Shown piece by piece: positions 44,156-53,737 of a stretch of 64,000 bases of DNA. The number at the start of each line of letters is the position of its first letter. Within the stretch, counting starts at the first letter, position 1. The notes under the pieces are model-generated. The model saw nothing but the letters and a program-made list of their open reading frames with translations, was not told the DNA's origin and did not search any database. The DNA comes from Bradyrhizobium sp. 200 (lineage in GTDB: Bacteria > Pseudomonadota > Alphaproteobacteria > Rhizobiales > Xanthobacteraceae). Where the stretch lies: assembly GCF_023100945.1 (NCBI RefSeq), contig NZ_CP064689.1, positions 8,972,001-9,036,000 on the forward strand, given 5' to 3'. A program made the position numbers and the translations under genes.

Positions 44156-46444
44156 ATGACGACATGCGACGAAATTGAGGCCGACAAACCGAGCGCACAG
44201 CCCGGCCTGATCAGGCTGATGCTGTTCTTTGTGATGCAGGGCGTTGCCGTAATCCTGGTCGGGTTTGCGGCATTATTCTTGAGCTTTGAGCCGGTGTGGT
44301 CGGCCGAACGTCTATCGGCGGCCTTTCTGAAACCTGGCGACGCGCGTTCCGGCTCGCTGCTCCTGAAGACCGAAGAAGGCTATGCCGATGCATCACGGCT
44401 CGGCGTCGATGTCGATCTCACCGTATCGGGTCCGACGGTCCGCGCCCGAATCACCCAGATTTTCCGCAACCCGACCAAAGACTGGGTCGAGGCCGTCTAT
44501 GTCTATCCGCTGCCGTCGGGCGGCGCGGTCGATACGCTGAAGATGGTGATCGGCGATCGCGTCGTGGTCGGCGACATCAAGGAACGACAGCAGGCAAAGG
44601 CCATCTACGAACAGGCGAAGCAGAACGGACAGAAGGCGGCGCTGACCGAACAGGAGCGGCCGAACATCTTCACCAACTCGGTCGCCAACATCGGCCCCGG
44701 TGAAACCGTGCTGGTGCAGATCGAATATCAGGAGCCTGTCCAGCAATCCGGCAACGAGTTCTCGCTGCGGGTGCCGATGGTGGTCGCGCCCCGCTACAAT
44801 CCGGTGCCGATCATCCAAAGCGTCGACTTCCGGCCCGATGGCGGCGGCTGGGGTTCGGTGAAATCCGATTCCGTTCCGGATCGCAGTCGCATCTCGCCCG
44901 AAGTGCTCGACCCCGCGACGAACGCGCCGGTCAATCCGACCCGCATCACGGTGCGGCTGCAGGCGGGCTTCCCCCTCGGCGAGGTCAAGAGCCACCATCA
45001 TGCGATCAAGACCGAAAAGGCCGATGCCAGCACGAGCATCATTCGCCTTGCCGAAGGCCCGGTGCCGGCCGACCGCGATTTCGAACTGACCTGGAAGCCG
45101 GCCGCAGAGAAAGCGCCGTCGGTTGGGCTGTTTCGCGAACACGTCGGTGGCAGCGATTACCTGCTCGCCTTCGTCACGCCGCCTTCGGTCGAGCAGGCGC
45201 AGCAGAAGCCGATGCCGCGCGAAGTCATCTTCGTGATCGACAATTCCGGCTCGATGGGCGGCGTCTCGATCATACAGGCCAAGGCCAGTCTCACTTATGC
45301 GCTTGGCCGCCTGCAACCGAACGACCGCTTCAACGTGATTCGCTTCGATCACACCATGGATGTCTTGTTCCCGGCGGCCGTGCCGGCCGACAGCGAGCAT
45401 ATCGGCCGGGCCACCTCCTTTGTCGGTGCGCTACAGGCCAATGGCGGCACCGAAATGGTGCCGGCGATGCGCGCCGCATTGTCCGACAACGCCGGCGATG
45501 CCAACTACGTCCGGCAGGTCGTGTTCCTGACCGACGGCGCCATCGGCAACGAGCAGCAATTGTTCGAAACCATCAACGCGCTGCGCGGGCGCTCGCGCAT
45601 CTTCATGGTCGGCATCGGCTCGGCCCCGAATACCCACCTGATGACGCGCGCCGCCGAACTCGGCCGCGGCACCTTCACCCATATCGGCTCGGTCGAGCAA
45701 GTCGAGGAACGCATGCGCGGGCTGTTCTCCAAACTGGAGAATCCCGCGGTGACGAATCTGACGGCTAAATTCTCCGACGCCGCGGCCGATATCACGCCGG
45801 TCGCGATCCCCGACGTCTATCGCGATGAGCCGCTGGTGCTGGCGGCCAAGCTCGACAAGCTCGCGGGCTCGGTCGAGATCAAGGGCCGTATCGGTGACCG
45901 TCCCTGGGTCGTCACCCTTCCGCTGGCGAACGCCGCTGAAGGCAAGGGCCTGTCCAAACTCTGGGCGCGGCGCAAGATCGCGGATGCCGAGGTTGCGCGC
46001 ACCACGCGGCAGGCGAGCCCGGAAGATGCCGACAAGACCATTCTGGCGCTGGCGCTCGAGCATCAGCTCGTCACGCGGCTGACCAGCTTGGTCGCGGTCG
46101 ACAAGACTCCGAGCCGTCCGGAAGGCGAGCCGCTCAAGGTCTCGGAACTGCCGATCAACCTGCCGGCCGGTTGGGATTTTGAAAAGGTGTTCGGCGAACG
46201 CTCACGGGTTCCAGCAACGCCGACGGAACGGCGCGCGGATACGGACGAGGCGCGGGTTCAGGTCGCCGCGCTGAAACGGGTGCAGCCCGTCGTCACCCAG
46301 TCACCCAACACGGTCACGCTGCCGAGGACGGCGACGGACGCCGAACTGAAGATGATCGCAGGTGTGATCCTGCTCACTTTCAGCCTGATCCTGTTGGTAT
46401 TCAATCGACGCCAGTTCAATCGACGTCATATGTCACTGCGTTGA
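44156..46444 (+). CDS. Sortase substrate with VIT and vWA domains
   Basis: This 762-residue protein matches the proteobacterial sortase-target family. After an N-terminal hydrophobic helix (about residues 17-43) comes a VIT domain (about residues 55-180; VTQIFRNPTKDWVEAVYVYPLP-like core), then a von Willebrand A domain near residue 355 with the metal-site motif VIDNSGSMGG. The C-terminus is a cell-wall-sorting-type tail: LPRTA at residues 722-726, an acidic TDAE, a hydrophobic helix and a basic end. The next gene is a matching sortase. ATG 44156 (CGGAGTGAG upstream) is preferred to an ATG 34 codons earlier. It is likely envelope-anchored; the vWA may bind a protein ligand through Mg2+. Confidence 0.9.
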   Translation: MTTCDEIEADKPSAQPGLIRLMLFFVMQGVAVILVGFAALFLSFEPVWSAERLSAAFLKPGDARSGSLLLKTEEGYADASRLGVDVDLTVSGPTVRARITQIFRNPTKDWVEAVYVYPLPSGGAVDTLKMVIGDRVVVGDIKERQQAKAIYEQAKQNGQKAALTEQERPNIFTNSVANIGPGETVLVQIEYQEPVQQSGNEFSLRVPMVVAPRYNPVPIIQSVDFRPDGGGWGSVKSDSVPDRSRISPEVLDPATNAPVNPTRITVRLQAGFPLGEVKSHHHAIKTEKADASTSIIRLAEGPVPADRDFELTWKPAAEKAPSVGLFREHVGGSDYLLAFVTPPSVEQAQQKPMPREVIFVIDNSGSMGGVSIIQAKASLTYALGRLQPNDRFNVIRFDHTMDVLFPAAVPADSEHIGRATSFVGALQANGGTEMVPAMRAALSDNAGDANYVRQVVFLTDGAIGNEQQLFETINALRGRSRIFMVGIGSAPNTHLMTRAAELGRGTFTHIGSVEQVEERMRGLFSKLENPAVTNLTAKFSDAAADITPVAIPDVYRDEPLVLAAKLDKLAGSVEIKGRIGDRPWVVTLPLANAAEGKGLSKLWARRKIADAEVARTTRQASPEDADKTILALALEHQLVTRLTSLVAVDKTPSRPEGEPLKVSELPINLPAGWDFEKVFGERSRVPATPTERRADTDEARVQVAALKRVQPVVTQSPNTVTLPRTATDAELKMIAGVILLTFSLILLVFNRRQFNRRHMSLR

Positions 46445-46489
46445 CGTCGACTGAGAGGAGGAGGCCTCCCCAACCTCCTTCTTTTCAGA

Positions 46490-46538
46490 GCGCGCGCGGC
46501 TCCACCCGTCCCCCCAAGGCCGCGCGCGCCGCTTTTTT
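46490..46538 (+). terminator. Intrinsic terminator after the sortase-substrate gene
   Basis: The arms GCGCGCGCGGC (46490-46500) and GCCGCGCGCGC (46519-46529) are perfectly complementary over 11 bases, and a run of six T (46533-46538) follows. This is a textbook Rho-independent terminator and falls between the sortase substrate and sortase genes, so the two may not share one transcript. Confidence 0.8.
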
Positions 46539-46565
46539 CTCAACCACCGTCAATCGAGCCGGAGC

Positions 46566-46675
46566 GTCATTGCGAGCGAAGCGACTTGTCCGCCGAAGCT
46601 CAACAAGCGAAGGCGGAAGCAATTCATCCCACCGCGAAAAGAAAGAATGGATTGATTCGCTTCGCTCGCAATGAC
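46566..46675. repeat. Dispersed palindromic repeat, family A (copy 4)
   Basis: Starts GTCATTGCGAGCGAAGCGA and ends TTCGCTCGCAATGAC. The middle differs from the other copies (CTTGTCCGCCGAAGC block). It ends only 15 bases before the sortase ATG, leaving little room for a promoter unless it lies within the repeat. Confidence 0.85.
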
Positions 46676-46690
46676 GGGAGAGCCAACACA

Positions 46691-47269
46691 ATGCCTCGCT
46701 TCGTCCTTCCCCTTCTTCTCGCCCTCGCCGGCCTGATTCTGTTCGGCCAGGGAGCCTACATGCACGTCAAGGCGCTGCTGGCGCAAGTCCTGCTGGAGCG
46801 GGCCTTTGAAAAAACCATCGCCACCGGACGCGAGACAAAGCCGTGGTCATGGGCGGATACATGGCCGGTCGCCCGCATCGAGGTGAAGCGGATCCATGCC
46901 AGCGCCATCGTGCTCGCCGGTAGCAGCGGCCAGGCACTCGCGTTCGGTCCGGGGCATGTCGAGGGCACGCCCGATGCCGGCGAACGCGGCGTGACCGTCT
47001 ATTCGGCGCACCGCGATACGCATTTCGCCTTCCTGAAGAATGTCGTCATCGGCGACGAGATCGACGTCACAAGACACGACGGCCGGACGTTTCGCTATCG
47101 CGTGGACACGACCTCGGTCGTGCACTTCGATGCCTCTGGCATCGATCCGCTAGCCAGCGGACATGAACTGGTGCTGTCGACCTGCTGGCCATTCGACGCA
47201 CTGACGCCGGGGCCCGAACGTTATCTTGTGCACGCCACGATGCTCGGGGACGCGCCGGGCTCACGCTGA
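46691..47269 (+). CDS. Class GN (Gram-negative) sortase
   Basis: The 192-residue protein has an N-terminal membrane helix (MPRFVLPLLLALAGLILFG) and the sortase beta-barrel in the periplasm. The catalytic residues are visible: His107 in YSAHRD, Cys165 in LSTCWPF and Arg177 in PGPERYLVHA. Sortases cleave a sorting signal between Thr and the next residue in LPxT-like motifs and join the product to an amine. Its substrate is almost certainly the VIT/vWA protein upstream, whose C-terminus ends in LPRTA plus a helix. What the acceptor is in a Gram-negative envelope is not known to me. ATG 46691 is used; upstream frame is repeat. Confidence 0.92.
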   Translation: MPRFVLPLLLALAGLILFGQGAYMHVKALLAQVLLERAFEKTIATGRETKPWSWADTWPVARIEVKRIHASAIVLAGSSGQALAFGPGHVEGTPDAGERGVTVYSAHRDTHFAFLKNVVIGDEIDVTRHDGRTFRYRVDTTSVVHFDASGIDPLASGHELVLSTCWPFDALTPGPERYLVHATMLGDAPGSR

Positions 47270-47440
47270 ATTCTCCGCGAGCCGGGATATCGTGCGCGGC
47301 GCGAATGGCGCTGCGCGCGCAACGCGTGTTGCCACCCCCGCCAAGTCTCAATAGAAAGGCCTCAATCATAAGAAAACCATGGCGCGGCGTTCGTCCTCGA
47401 TCGCCACGGCCAAAGAAAACAACAGAGTTAAGGGATGCCC

Positions 47441-49663
47441 ATGGACGCTCAGGCAAGCACCGCATCGCACACGATCGAAAAATGGTCGCCTTCGCCTGAC
47501 GCCAGCGACATCGTCAAAAGCATCCATGCGATGCTGCATCCGCGCAATATCGTGCTGGTCGGCGCCACCGACAAGCCCGGCAACTATGCCGAGCGCATCT
47601 GGAACAATCTGGTCAAATACAAGTACGAAGGCGGGCTGTTCCCGGTCAACGCCAAGCGCGAAACGATCTGGGGCGTGCCTTGCTACAAGGATTTCGCCAG
47701 CCTGCCCGAAAAGCCCGATCACGTGCTGGTGCTGGTGCCGGCGCGTTTCGCGGTGCAGGTGATCCGCGACGCCGCAGCGGCCGGCGCGCGCTCCGCCACC
47801 ATCGTCACATCGGGCTTCAGCGAGTTGCAGGACGAGGATAGCCAGCGGCTGGCGCTCGAATTGAAGGAGGCGGTGCGCGAAACCGGCCTTGCTGTCACCG
47901 GCCCGAACTGCCTCGGCAACTTGAGCGCGGGCGAAAAGCTGTTCACCAATATCGACGACCGCATCGTCACCATGGAAGCCGGCCCGGTGGCGATTGCCGG
48001 ACAATCCGGCGCGATCGTAATGGCGATCCGCCAGACGCTGGAAGATCGCGGCGTCGGCGTCGGCTACATGGTTACGACCGGTAACGAGACCGGCCTCGAG
48101 ACGCCTGACCTGATGGCCTACTTCGCCGCCGATCCCTCGATCCGCGTCATCGTGGTCTATCTCGAAGGCGTCCGGAACACCAAAGTGTTCCGTGAGGCCT
48201 GCAAGGCCGCGCGTGCCGCCGGCAAGCCGGTGATCGCACTGAAGCTCGGGGCCTCCGAAGGAGGCCGCGCCGCCGCCATGGCGCATACCGGCGCGCTCGC
48301 CGGCTCGATCGAAACGTTCGATGCGATCTCGACCCGCGAAGGCGTGATCCGGGTGCGCGGACTCGACGAGTTGATCGAGACCACCGAATGCTTCGTGCAT
48401 GCCGATCCGCCGAAAGGCAACCGTATCGCCGCGGTATCACTGTCGGGCGGCAAGCGTGGCCTTCTGATCGACGCGTTCTATTCGGCCGGCATGAACTTCG
48501 CCCCGCTCAGCGCCAATGCAACAGAGCAACTGGCGCAAATGCTCGGGCCCGGCAGCATTGTCGGCAATCCGCTCGACGCGGGCTTTGCCGCTGTGGTCGA
48601 TCCCTCCGTCTACATCAAGTCGATCAAGATCATGATCGACGACCCCGACACCGATATCGTCATCATCGACGCCGAACTGCCAAAGGCGCCGCACGAATTG
48701 CGCGAACGCAATCTGCGTATCGTCAACGAGATGGCCGGCGCCGCAAGCAAGCCCGTGGTCTATATCAGCGCGATGTCGATCGGGTTCACCGAGTTCACCA
48801 AGGCCTTGCGCAAATCGCTGCCGAATATTGCGGTCATGCAGGGCCTCGACCGCGCTGTCGGCGCGATCAAGTCGCTGATCGAATACGCGTCCTTGCGCAA
48901 GGAAGTGCCCGATATCGTGTCGAGTTCGAAAGCCTCCGCGCGCGCGGTATTGGAGAAGACGCTCAAGGCGGCCAACGGCGCTGCTGCGCTCGATGAGGTC
49001 GCATCGAAGAAGCTGCTCAAGGCCTATGGCATCCCGGTTTCAAAGGAAGAGATCGCGCAGACCGCCGCAGAGGCGGTGAAGATCGCCAAGACGATCGGTT
49101 TCCCCGTCGTGGCAAAAGTGGTTAGCGCCGATATCCTGCACAAGTCCGACATCGGCGGCGTGGTGCTGAACCTCAACAGCACGGCCGAAGTGAAAAAGGC
49201 GTTCAACGACATCACGGCGCGGGTGAAGAAGATCAAGAGCAAGCCGAAGCTCGAAGGCATTCTGATCGCACAGCAGGTTAAGGCCGACCTCGAACTCGTG
49301 GTCGGCGCCTCGCTCGACGCCGAGATGGGACCGGTGGTGCTGTTCGGCACCGGCGGCGTCGACATCGAACTGATGAAGGACGTCGCGCTCGCCGGCGCAC
49401 CTCTGGACGAGGCCGAAGCGAAGCAGCTTATCGCCAAGACCAAGGCCGGCGTAAAGATGAAGGGCTATCGCGGCAAGCCGGCGCTGCACGAGCCTTCCGC
49501 CGTGAAGGCGCTGGTCGGCTTGTCCAATCTGATGGCCGACGCCGGCAGCCGCATCGCCTCGATCGACGTGAACCCATTCTTGATCAACAACAAGGTCGGC
49601 GTCGCCGTCGACGGCCTGATCGTGCTCAACAACGCCGCCACGAACAAGGCGGCGAAGCATTAG
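47441..49663 (+). CDS. NDP-forming acyl-CoA synthetase (CoA-binding / ATP-grasp fusion)
   Basis: This 740-residue protein has the single-chain plan of ADP-forming acetyl-CoA synthetase-like enzymes: a CoA-binding domain (about residues 20-150; start LHPRNIVLVGATDKPGNYAERI), a succinyl-CoA ligase-like middle with the phospho-His loop region (SGQSGAIVMAIRQ near residue 190), and a C-terminal ATP-grasp domain beginning at SKKLLKAYGIPVSKE near residue 523. The ATG at 47441 is seven bases after AAGGG; an ATG at 47435 is too close to it. It likely makes or uses an acyl-CoA with ATP or ADP. A role with the acyl-CoA genes of the window is plausible but not shown. Confidence 0.85.
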   Translation: MDAQASTASHTIEKWSPSPDASDIVKSIHAMLHPRNIVLVGATDKPGNYAERIWNNLVKYKYEGGLFPVNAKRETIWGVPCYKDFASLPEKPDHVLVLVPARFAVQVIRDAAAAGARSATIVTSGFSELQDEDSQRLALELKEAVRETGLAVTGPNCLGNLSAGEKLFTNIDDRIVTMEAGPVAIAGQSGAIVMAIRQTLEDRGVGVGYMVTTGNETGLETPDLMAYFAADPSIRVIVVYLEGVRNTKVFREACKAARAAGKPVIALKLGASEGGRAAAMAHTGALAGSIETFDAISTREGVIRVRGLDELIETTECFVHADPPKGNRIAAVSLSGGKRGLLIDAFYSAGMNFAPLSANATEQLAQMLGPGSIVGNPLDAGFAAVVDPSVYIKSIKIMIDDPDTDIVIIDAELPKAPHELRERNLRIVNEMAGAASKPVVYISAMSIGFTEFTKALRKSLPNIAVMQGLDRAVGAIKSLIEYASLRKEVPDIVSSSKASARAVLEKTLKAANGAAALDEVASKKLLKAYGIPVSKEEIAQTAAEAVKIAKTIGFPVVAKVVSADILHKSDIGGVVLNLNSTAEVKKAFNDITARVKKIKSKPKLEGILIAQQVKADLELVVGASLDAEMGPVVLFGTGGVDIELMKDVALAGAPLDEAEAKQLIAKTKAGVKMKGYRGKPALHEPSAVKALVGLSNLMADAGSRIASIDVNPFLINNKVGVAVDGLIVLNNAATNKAAKH

Positions 49664-49679
49664 TTCGCCGGCGCAGAAG

Positions 49680-49771
49680 CCGTAGGGTGGGCAAAGCGTA
49701 GCGTGCCCACCATCTAGAGCGTGGTACTGGATGGTGGGCACGGCGCTAACGCGCCTTTGCCCACCCTACGG
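49680..49771. repeat. Dispersed palindromic repeat, family D (copy 2)
   Basis: The ends CCGTAGGGTGGGC and GCCCACCCTACGG pair exactly, and the inner GTGCCCACCAT / ATGGTGGGCAC pair is shared with the copy at 25361-25433. It separates the convergent synthetase and serine protease genes. Confidence 0.9.
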
Positions 49772-49782
49772 CACCGAGCAAG

Positions 49783-50556
49783 CTACAACCCCGCGCCCCA
49801 CTTCTGCGCGGTCTGCACAACCCAGTCCCGATAAAGCGTCAGCGGCGTGACACCGGTCATGCCGCCGCAGCCCGCCGAGCCGTTCGGCCCGGTCGACCAG
49901 CTCACCACGCCGACGATCACGGGACCGCCCTGCTTGTCCTCAAACACCGGCGCACCGGAATCTCCCGTGCAGGCGCCGAGGCCCTCGCGCGCGCCCTGCC
50001 CGACGGGATCGACAAGCCTGATCTGCAGCGTCCCCGGCCTGCCCGTCGCGACCAGGGCGGCGACGCGGACGGTGCCGCCGCTCTTGCCGTCGCCGCGCAC
50101 GGTCACGCCGATGCCAGCGATGGTAAAACGGTTGCCGACGTTGATCGGGATGTTGGGCAATCCGAGCACGGCCGGCGTCTTTCCCTTAGGTACCGCAGCC
50201 AACTGCAGCAAAGCGACATCCGCCGTCGCGCGATGTCCCGACATCGCCTGCATATTAAAGCCGGGATGAATGGCGACCGCCTTGATGTCCTGCAGCGACG
50301 GCTGCCGGTCTGCACCATATTCGACGATCCTGTAATCCGCGCCGGGCTGCACGCAGTGCGCCGCGGTCAGCACCAGTTTCGGCGCGATCAACGTGCCGGT
50401 ACAGAAATTACCGCGCGAGCCGACGATGGTGACGACCGAGCGGGCCACGCCCTCCGTTGACGGCGCACCGCCGCCGACGATGGCGTGCGCGGGAACGGAT
50501 AGCAGCAGGGCAAGGCTGGCAATAAGGCCGGCAATCAAGCGAGGCAGGATTTTCAT
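49783..50556 (-). CDS. Secreted trypsin-like serine protease (S1)
   Basis: The 257-residue product has a signal peptide ending at VPAHA and an S1 protease domain with the triad in order: His in LTAAHC near residue 63, Asp in TADVALLQL near residue 110 and Ser in CTGDSGAPVF near residue 200. The new N-terminus IVGGGAPSTEGVARS resembles chymotrypsin-type activation, so the protein may be made as a zymogen. ATG 50556 starts a clear signal peptide; a longer upstream frame has no support. The cysteines NFCTG, AHC, LGACTGD and GSAGCGGMTG may form disulfides. Its targets are unknown; the product acts outside the cytoplasm. Confidence 0.88.
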   Translation of the reverse strand: MKILPRLIAGLIASLALLLSVPAHAIVGGGAPSTEGVARSVVTIVGSRGNFCTGTLIAPKLVLTAAHCVQPGADYRIVEYGADRQPSLQDIKAVAIHPGFNMQAMSGHRATADVALLQLAAVPKGKTPAVLGLPNIPINVGNRFTIAGIGVTVRGDGKSGGTVRVAALVATGRPGTLQIRLVDPVGQGAREGLGACTGDSGAPVFEDKQGGPVIVGVVSWSTGPNGSAGCGGMTGVTPLTLYRDWVVQTAQKWGAGL

Positions 50557-50664
50557 CGGCGCAGCAATAACCTGCGCGGCGCATGTCGCCAAGCGTCCGA
50601 TCGGGCTGGTTCCGACAGGCATTCCGTGTTAGCCGCTGCCCAACGTATTTCTTTCAGGCAGGGC

Positions 50665-51300
50665 ATGATGATCGAGGCAGTGATCTGGGATTTCGGCGGC
50701 GTGCTGACCACCTCGCCGTTCGAGGCTTTCACGCGGTTCGAGACCGAGCGCGGACTGCCCGCCGACATCATCCGGCGCACCAACGCCGCCAATCATCTGG
50801 AAAACGCCTGGGCCAAGTTCGAGCGCGCGGAGGTCGACATCGAAGCCTTCGACGAATTGTTCGCGGCCGAATCGCTGGCCTTGGGCGCGGCGGTTCGCGG
50901 CAGGGACGTGCTGCCGCTGCTGTCGGGCGACCTGCGGCCCGAAATGGTCGAGGCGCTCAAGCGCGTGAAGGCAAGGTTCAAGACCGGCTGCATCACCAAC
51001 AACCTGCCCGCCAACGCCATCGGCAGCCACAGCGGCCGCACGCTCTATGTCGCCGAGGTGATGGTGCTGTTCGATCATGTCATCGAGTCCGCGAAGATCG
51101 GCCTGCGAAAACCCGATCCGCGGATCTACCGAATGATGGTCGAGACGCTGAAGGTCGACCCCAAGAACTGCGTCTATCTCGACGACCTCGGCGTCAACCT
51201 GAAGCCGGCGCGCGAGATGGGCATGACCACGATCAAGGTGGCCAGCGCAGCGCAGGCGATTAGGGAATTGGAGGCGGCGACCGGACTGGCATTGCGCTAG
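50665..51300 (+). CDS. HAD-superfamily hydrolase
   Basis: The 211-residue phosphatase-like protein has a modified motif I IWDFGGVLTTS (Asp nucleophile but Gly-Gly in the place of Asp-Gly-Thr), motif II CITNN, motif III KIGLRKPDPRIYRM and motif IV VYLDDLGVNLKPAREMG. The missing second Asp in motif I is seen in the acyl-phosphatase/epoxide hydrolase N-terminal domain and HAD haloacid-dehalogenase-like groups, where a phosphatase or dehalogenase role is uncertain. The ATG at 50665 follows AGGCAGGG; a second ATG follows at 50668. It is divergent from the serine protease. Confidence 0.82.
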   Translation: MMIEAVIWDFGGVLTTSPFEAFTRFETERGLPADIIRRTNAANHLENAWAKFERAEVDIEAFDELFAAESLALGAAVRGRDVLPLLSGDLRPEMVEALKRVKARFKTGCITNNLPANAIGSHSGRTLYVAEVMVLFDHVIESAKIGLRKPDPRIYRMMVETLKVDPKNCVYLDDLGVNLKPAREMGMTTIKVASAAQAIRELEAATGLALR

Positions 51301-51408
51301 GCCGAAATAGCGGATTTTACCGCCGTCTTATGCCGAAACGGCGCTTGTTCTTTGCCGGGAACGCAGGCAGAACATTCTGAAATCTATCGAATTCGGAGTT
51401 GAAACCCC

Positions 51409-52356
51409 GTGGCTGAAAACCGGCCGTCGGCCTCGATCGAGGCAGTGGAAAGCGGTCTTGCGGCGCAAGGCTATATTGCGAGCCGCCAGATCGCGACCGC
51501 GGTCTATCTGGCGCAGCAGATCGAAAAACCCATCCTGGTCGAAGGCCCCGCCGGCGTCGGCAAGACCGAGCTGGCGAAGGCGATCGCCGCATGGCGCGGG
51601 ATGAAGATGATCCGCCTGCAATGCTATGAAGGGCTCGACGAGGCCAAGGCGCTCTACGAGTGGAAATACGCAAAACAGCTTTTGTACACGCAGATCCTGA
51701 AGGACAAGCTCGGCGAAGTCCTCGGCGGCGCCCCGACGCTGGAAGCAGCGCTGAACCAGCTTCACGATTTCGGCGATGTGTTCTTCTCCAAGGAATTCGT
51801 CGAACCGCGGCCGCTATTGCAGGCGCTGGAGCAGCCGGCCGGCTGCGTGCTGTTGATCGACGAAATCGACAAATCAGACGCGGAGTTCGAGTCGCTGCTG
51901 CTGGAAATCCTCAGCGATTTCCAGGTGACAATTCCTGAACTCGGCACGGTTGTCGCCGTCGCGCCGCCGACCGTGATCCTGACCTCGAACAGCGAACGCG
52001 ATCTTGGCGACGCGCTGAAGCGGCGCTGCCTGCATCTGCATATCGGCTTCCCCGAGCAGAAGCTGGAAGAGCGGATCGTCGAAAGCCGGGTGCCCGGCAT
52101 TTCGCAGACGCTGCGCAAGCAGATGGTGGGCTTCATCCACGAGGTCCGCACACTCGATCTGAAGAAACTGCCGTCCGTGAGCGAAACCATCGACTGGGCG
52201 CGCGTGCTCGTCTTGCTGCAGGCCCCCGAGCTTGGTCATGAGTTGGTCAAGGATACGCTCAACGTTCTCCTGAAATACGAGGCGGATATCGAGGCCACCA
52301 TGCCTCAGGTCTCCACCTTCATCGCCAAGGCCTCGCGTCAAAACGTCTTCGGGTGA
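51409..52356 (+). CDS. MoxR-family AAA+ ATPase
   Basis: This 315-residue AAA+ ATPase carries Walker A GPAGVGKTEL (residues 46-55), Walker B VLLIDEIDKSDAEFE near residue 147, and the arginine-finger/sensor segment SNSERDLGDALKRRCLHLHI near residue 195. MoxR ATPases work with a vWA protein encoded next door as a chaperone that inserts metals or matures enzymes. The vWA gene begins eight bases after its stop, so the pair fits this rule. GTG 51409 is the start. No target enzyme (CO dehydrogenase, methanol dehydrogenase) is adjacent. Confidence 0.93.
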   Translation: MAENRPSASIEAVESGLAAQGYIASRQIATAVYLAQQIEKPILVEGPAGVGKTELAKAIAAWRGMKMIRLQCYEGLDEAKALYEWKYAKQLLYTQILKDKLGEVLGGAPTLEAALNQLHDFGDVFFSKEFVEPRPLLQALEQPAGCVLLIDEIDKSDAEFESLLLEILSDFQVTIPELGTVVAVAPPTVILTSNSERDLGDALKRRCLHLHIGFPEQKLEERIVESRVPGISQTLRKQMVGFIHEVRTLDLKKLPSVSETIDWARVLVLLQAPELGHELVKDTLNVLLKYEADIEATMPQVSTFIAKASRQNVFG

Positions 52357-52363
52357 CGGGCGG

Positions 52364-53737
52364 ATGAGGGAGAACCTGCATCGCTTCTTTCGTGCGGCGC
52401 GGGGCGCAGGCGTCAGGCTCTCGCCGGCCGAAAGCATCGATGCGATGCGGGCGGTCTCCAAGGTCGGCTTTACCGACCGCACCGTCCTGCGCGATACCTT
52501 TCTGCTGACGCTGGCCAAGACGCAGGACGAGAAGAAGGCCCTCGGCGATTGTTTCGACCTGTTCTTCGATCAGCCCGAGCCGCAATCGCCGCCTGAAGAG
52601 GGCAAGACCAACGAAGAGGATCAATCGGGATCCAGTCCCGCATCCGATTCGTCTGATGACGCCAGCGGCGGCGACCAAGCCGAGGGGCTTGGCCAGCTTG
52701 CCCAGATGCTGCTGGCGCAGGACCGCAACCAGATTTCGGCGGCAATAGCCAACGCGGCAAGCGCGGCCTCACTGTCCGACATCCGCTATTTCACCCAGCG
52801 CGGCATCTTCTCCGGCCGCATCCTCGACCGGATGGGCATCGAGCGTCTGCGCGACGATCTCGACAATCTCGCCGCCACCAATCCGGCGCTGGCGGAGCGG
52901 CTGACCAGCGCGCTGGACGGGCTGCGCGGCACGGTCCGCGAAACGGTTTCCCAGGCGCTGATGCTGTACGGGCGCGAGGAAGCGGAAAACCTACGCAACG
53001 ACATTTTGCGCAACGCGCCGCTGTCGCGGATCGAGCCGCGGCAGGTCGAGCAGATGCGCCATCTCATCCGCCAGATCGCACGCCGGCTGCGCGAGCGCTA
53101 CTCCAAGCCGCGCAAGCGCCAGCGCCGCGGCCATCTCGACGTTCGCCGCACCATCAGGCGCAACGCCGCCTGGGGCGGCGTACCGTTCCTCACCGCCTGG
53201 AAACGCCGCCACCGCGACAGGCCGAAGATCGTCGCGCTATGCGATGTCTCGGGCTCGGTGGCGCGGGTGTCGGATTTCTTCCTGCTGTTGATCCACAGCC
53301 TGCATGAGGTCGTCGACGACGTCCGCTCGTTTGCGTTTTCAGGACATCTGATCGAGGTCAGCGACATCCTGGAATCCAAATCGCCGGAAGAGGCGATGGC
53401 CGAGATCATGTCCAAGGTCGGCTTCGGCTCGTCCGATTACGGCAGCTCGCTTGACGATTTCGAGCACGGCTGGATGAACGCGATCACGCCGCAAACCACC
53501 GTGATCGTGCTCGGCGACGCCCGCAGCAACAACCTCGATCCCCGCGCCGACATCCTTCGCCGCATCGCCGAGCGGTCGAAGCGGCTGGTGTGGCTCAATC
53601 CGGAAGGCCGCATGGTCTGGGGCTGGGGCGATTCGGAAATGCCGCGCTATTCGACCTTCTGCACCGTCGTCCGCCAATGCGCCACCGCAAAGCAGCTCGA
53701 ACGCGCCGTGTCGGATATCGTGGCGAGCTATCAGTAA
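52364..53737 (+). CDS. CoxE-like vWA-domain protein
   Basis: This 457-residue protein has an N-terminal helical region with acidic, Asp/Ser-rich linker (about residues 70-110) and a C-terminal vWA domain. The metal-site motif [13 protein letters not shown] lies near residue 291 and a second acidic loop at [13 protein letters not shown] [11 protein letters not shown] near residue 384. It matches the CoxE/YehP-type partner of MoxR ATPases. The overlap of its stop with the next ATG (TAATG) couples it with the RecQ gene. The cargo of the MoxR-vWA chaperone here is unknown. Confidence 0.88.
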   Translation: MRENLHRFFRAARGAGVRLSPAESIDAMRAVSKVGFTDRTVLRDTFLLTLAKTQDEKKALGDCFDLFFDQPEPQSPPEEGKTNEEDQSGSSPASDSSDDASGGDQAEGLGQLAQMLLAQDRNQISAAIANAASAASLSDIRYFTQRGIFSGRILDRMGIERLRDDLDNLAATNPALAERLTSALDGLRGTVRETVSQALMLYGREEAENLRNDILRNAPLSRIEPRQVEQMRHLIRQIARRLRERYSKPRKRQRRGHLDVRRTIRRNAAWGGVPFLTAWKRRHRDRPKIVALCDVSGSVARVSDFFLLLIHSLHEVVDDVRSFAFSGHLIEVSDILESKSPEEAMAEIMSKVGFGSSDYGSSLDDFEHGWMNAITPQTTVIVLGDARSNNLDPRADILRRIAERSKRLVWLNPEGRMVWGWGDSEMPRYSTFCTVVRQCATAKQLERAVSDIVASYQ

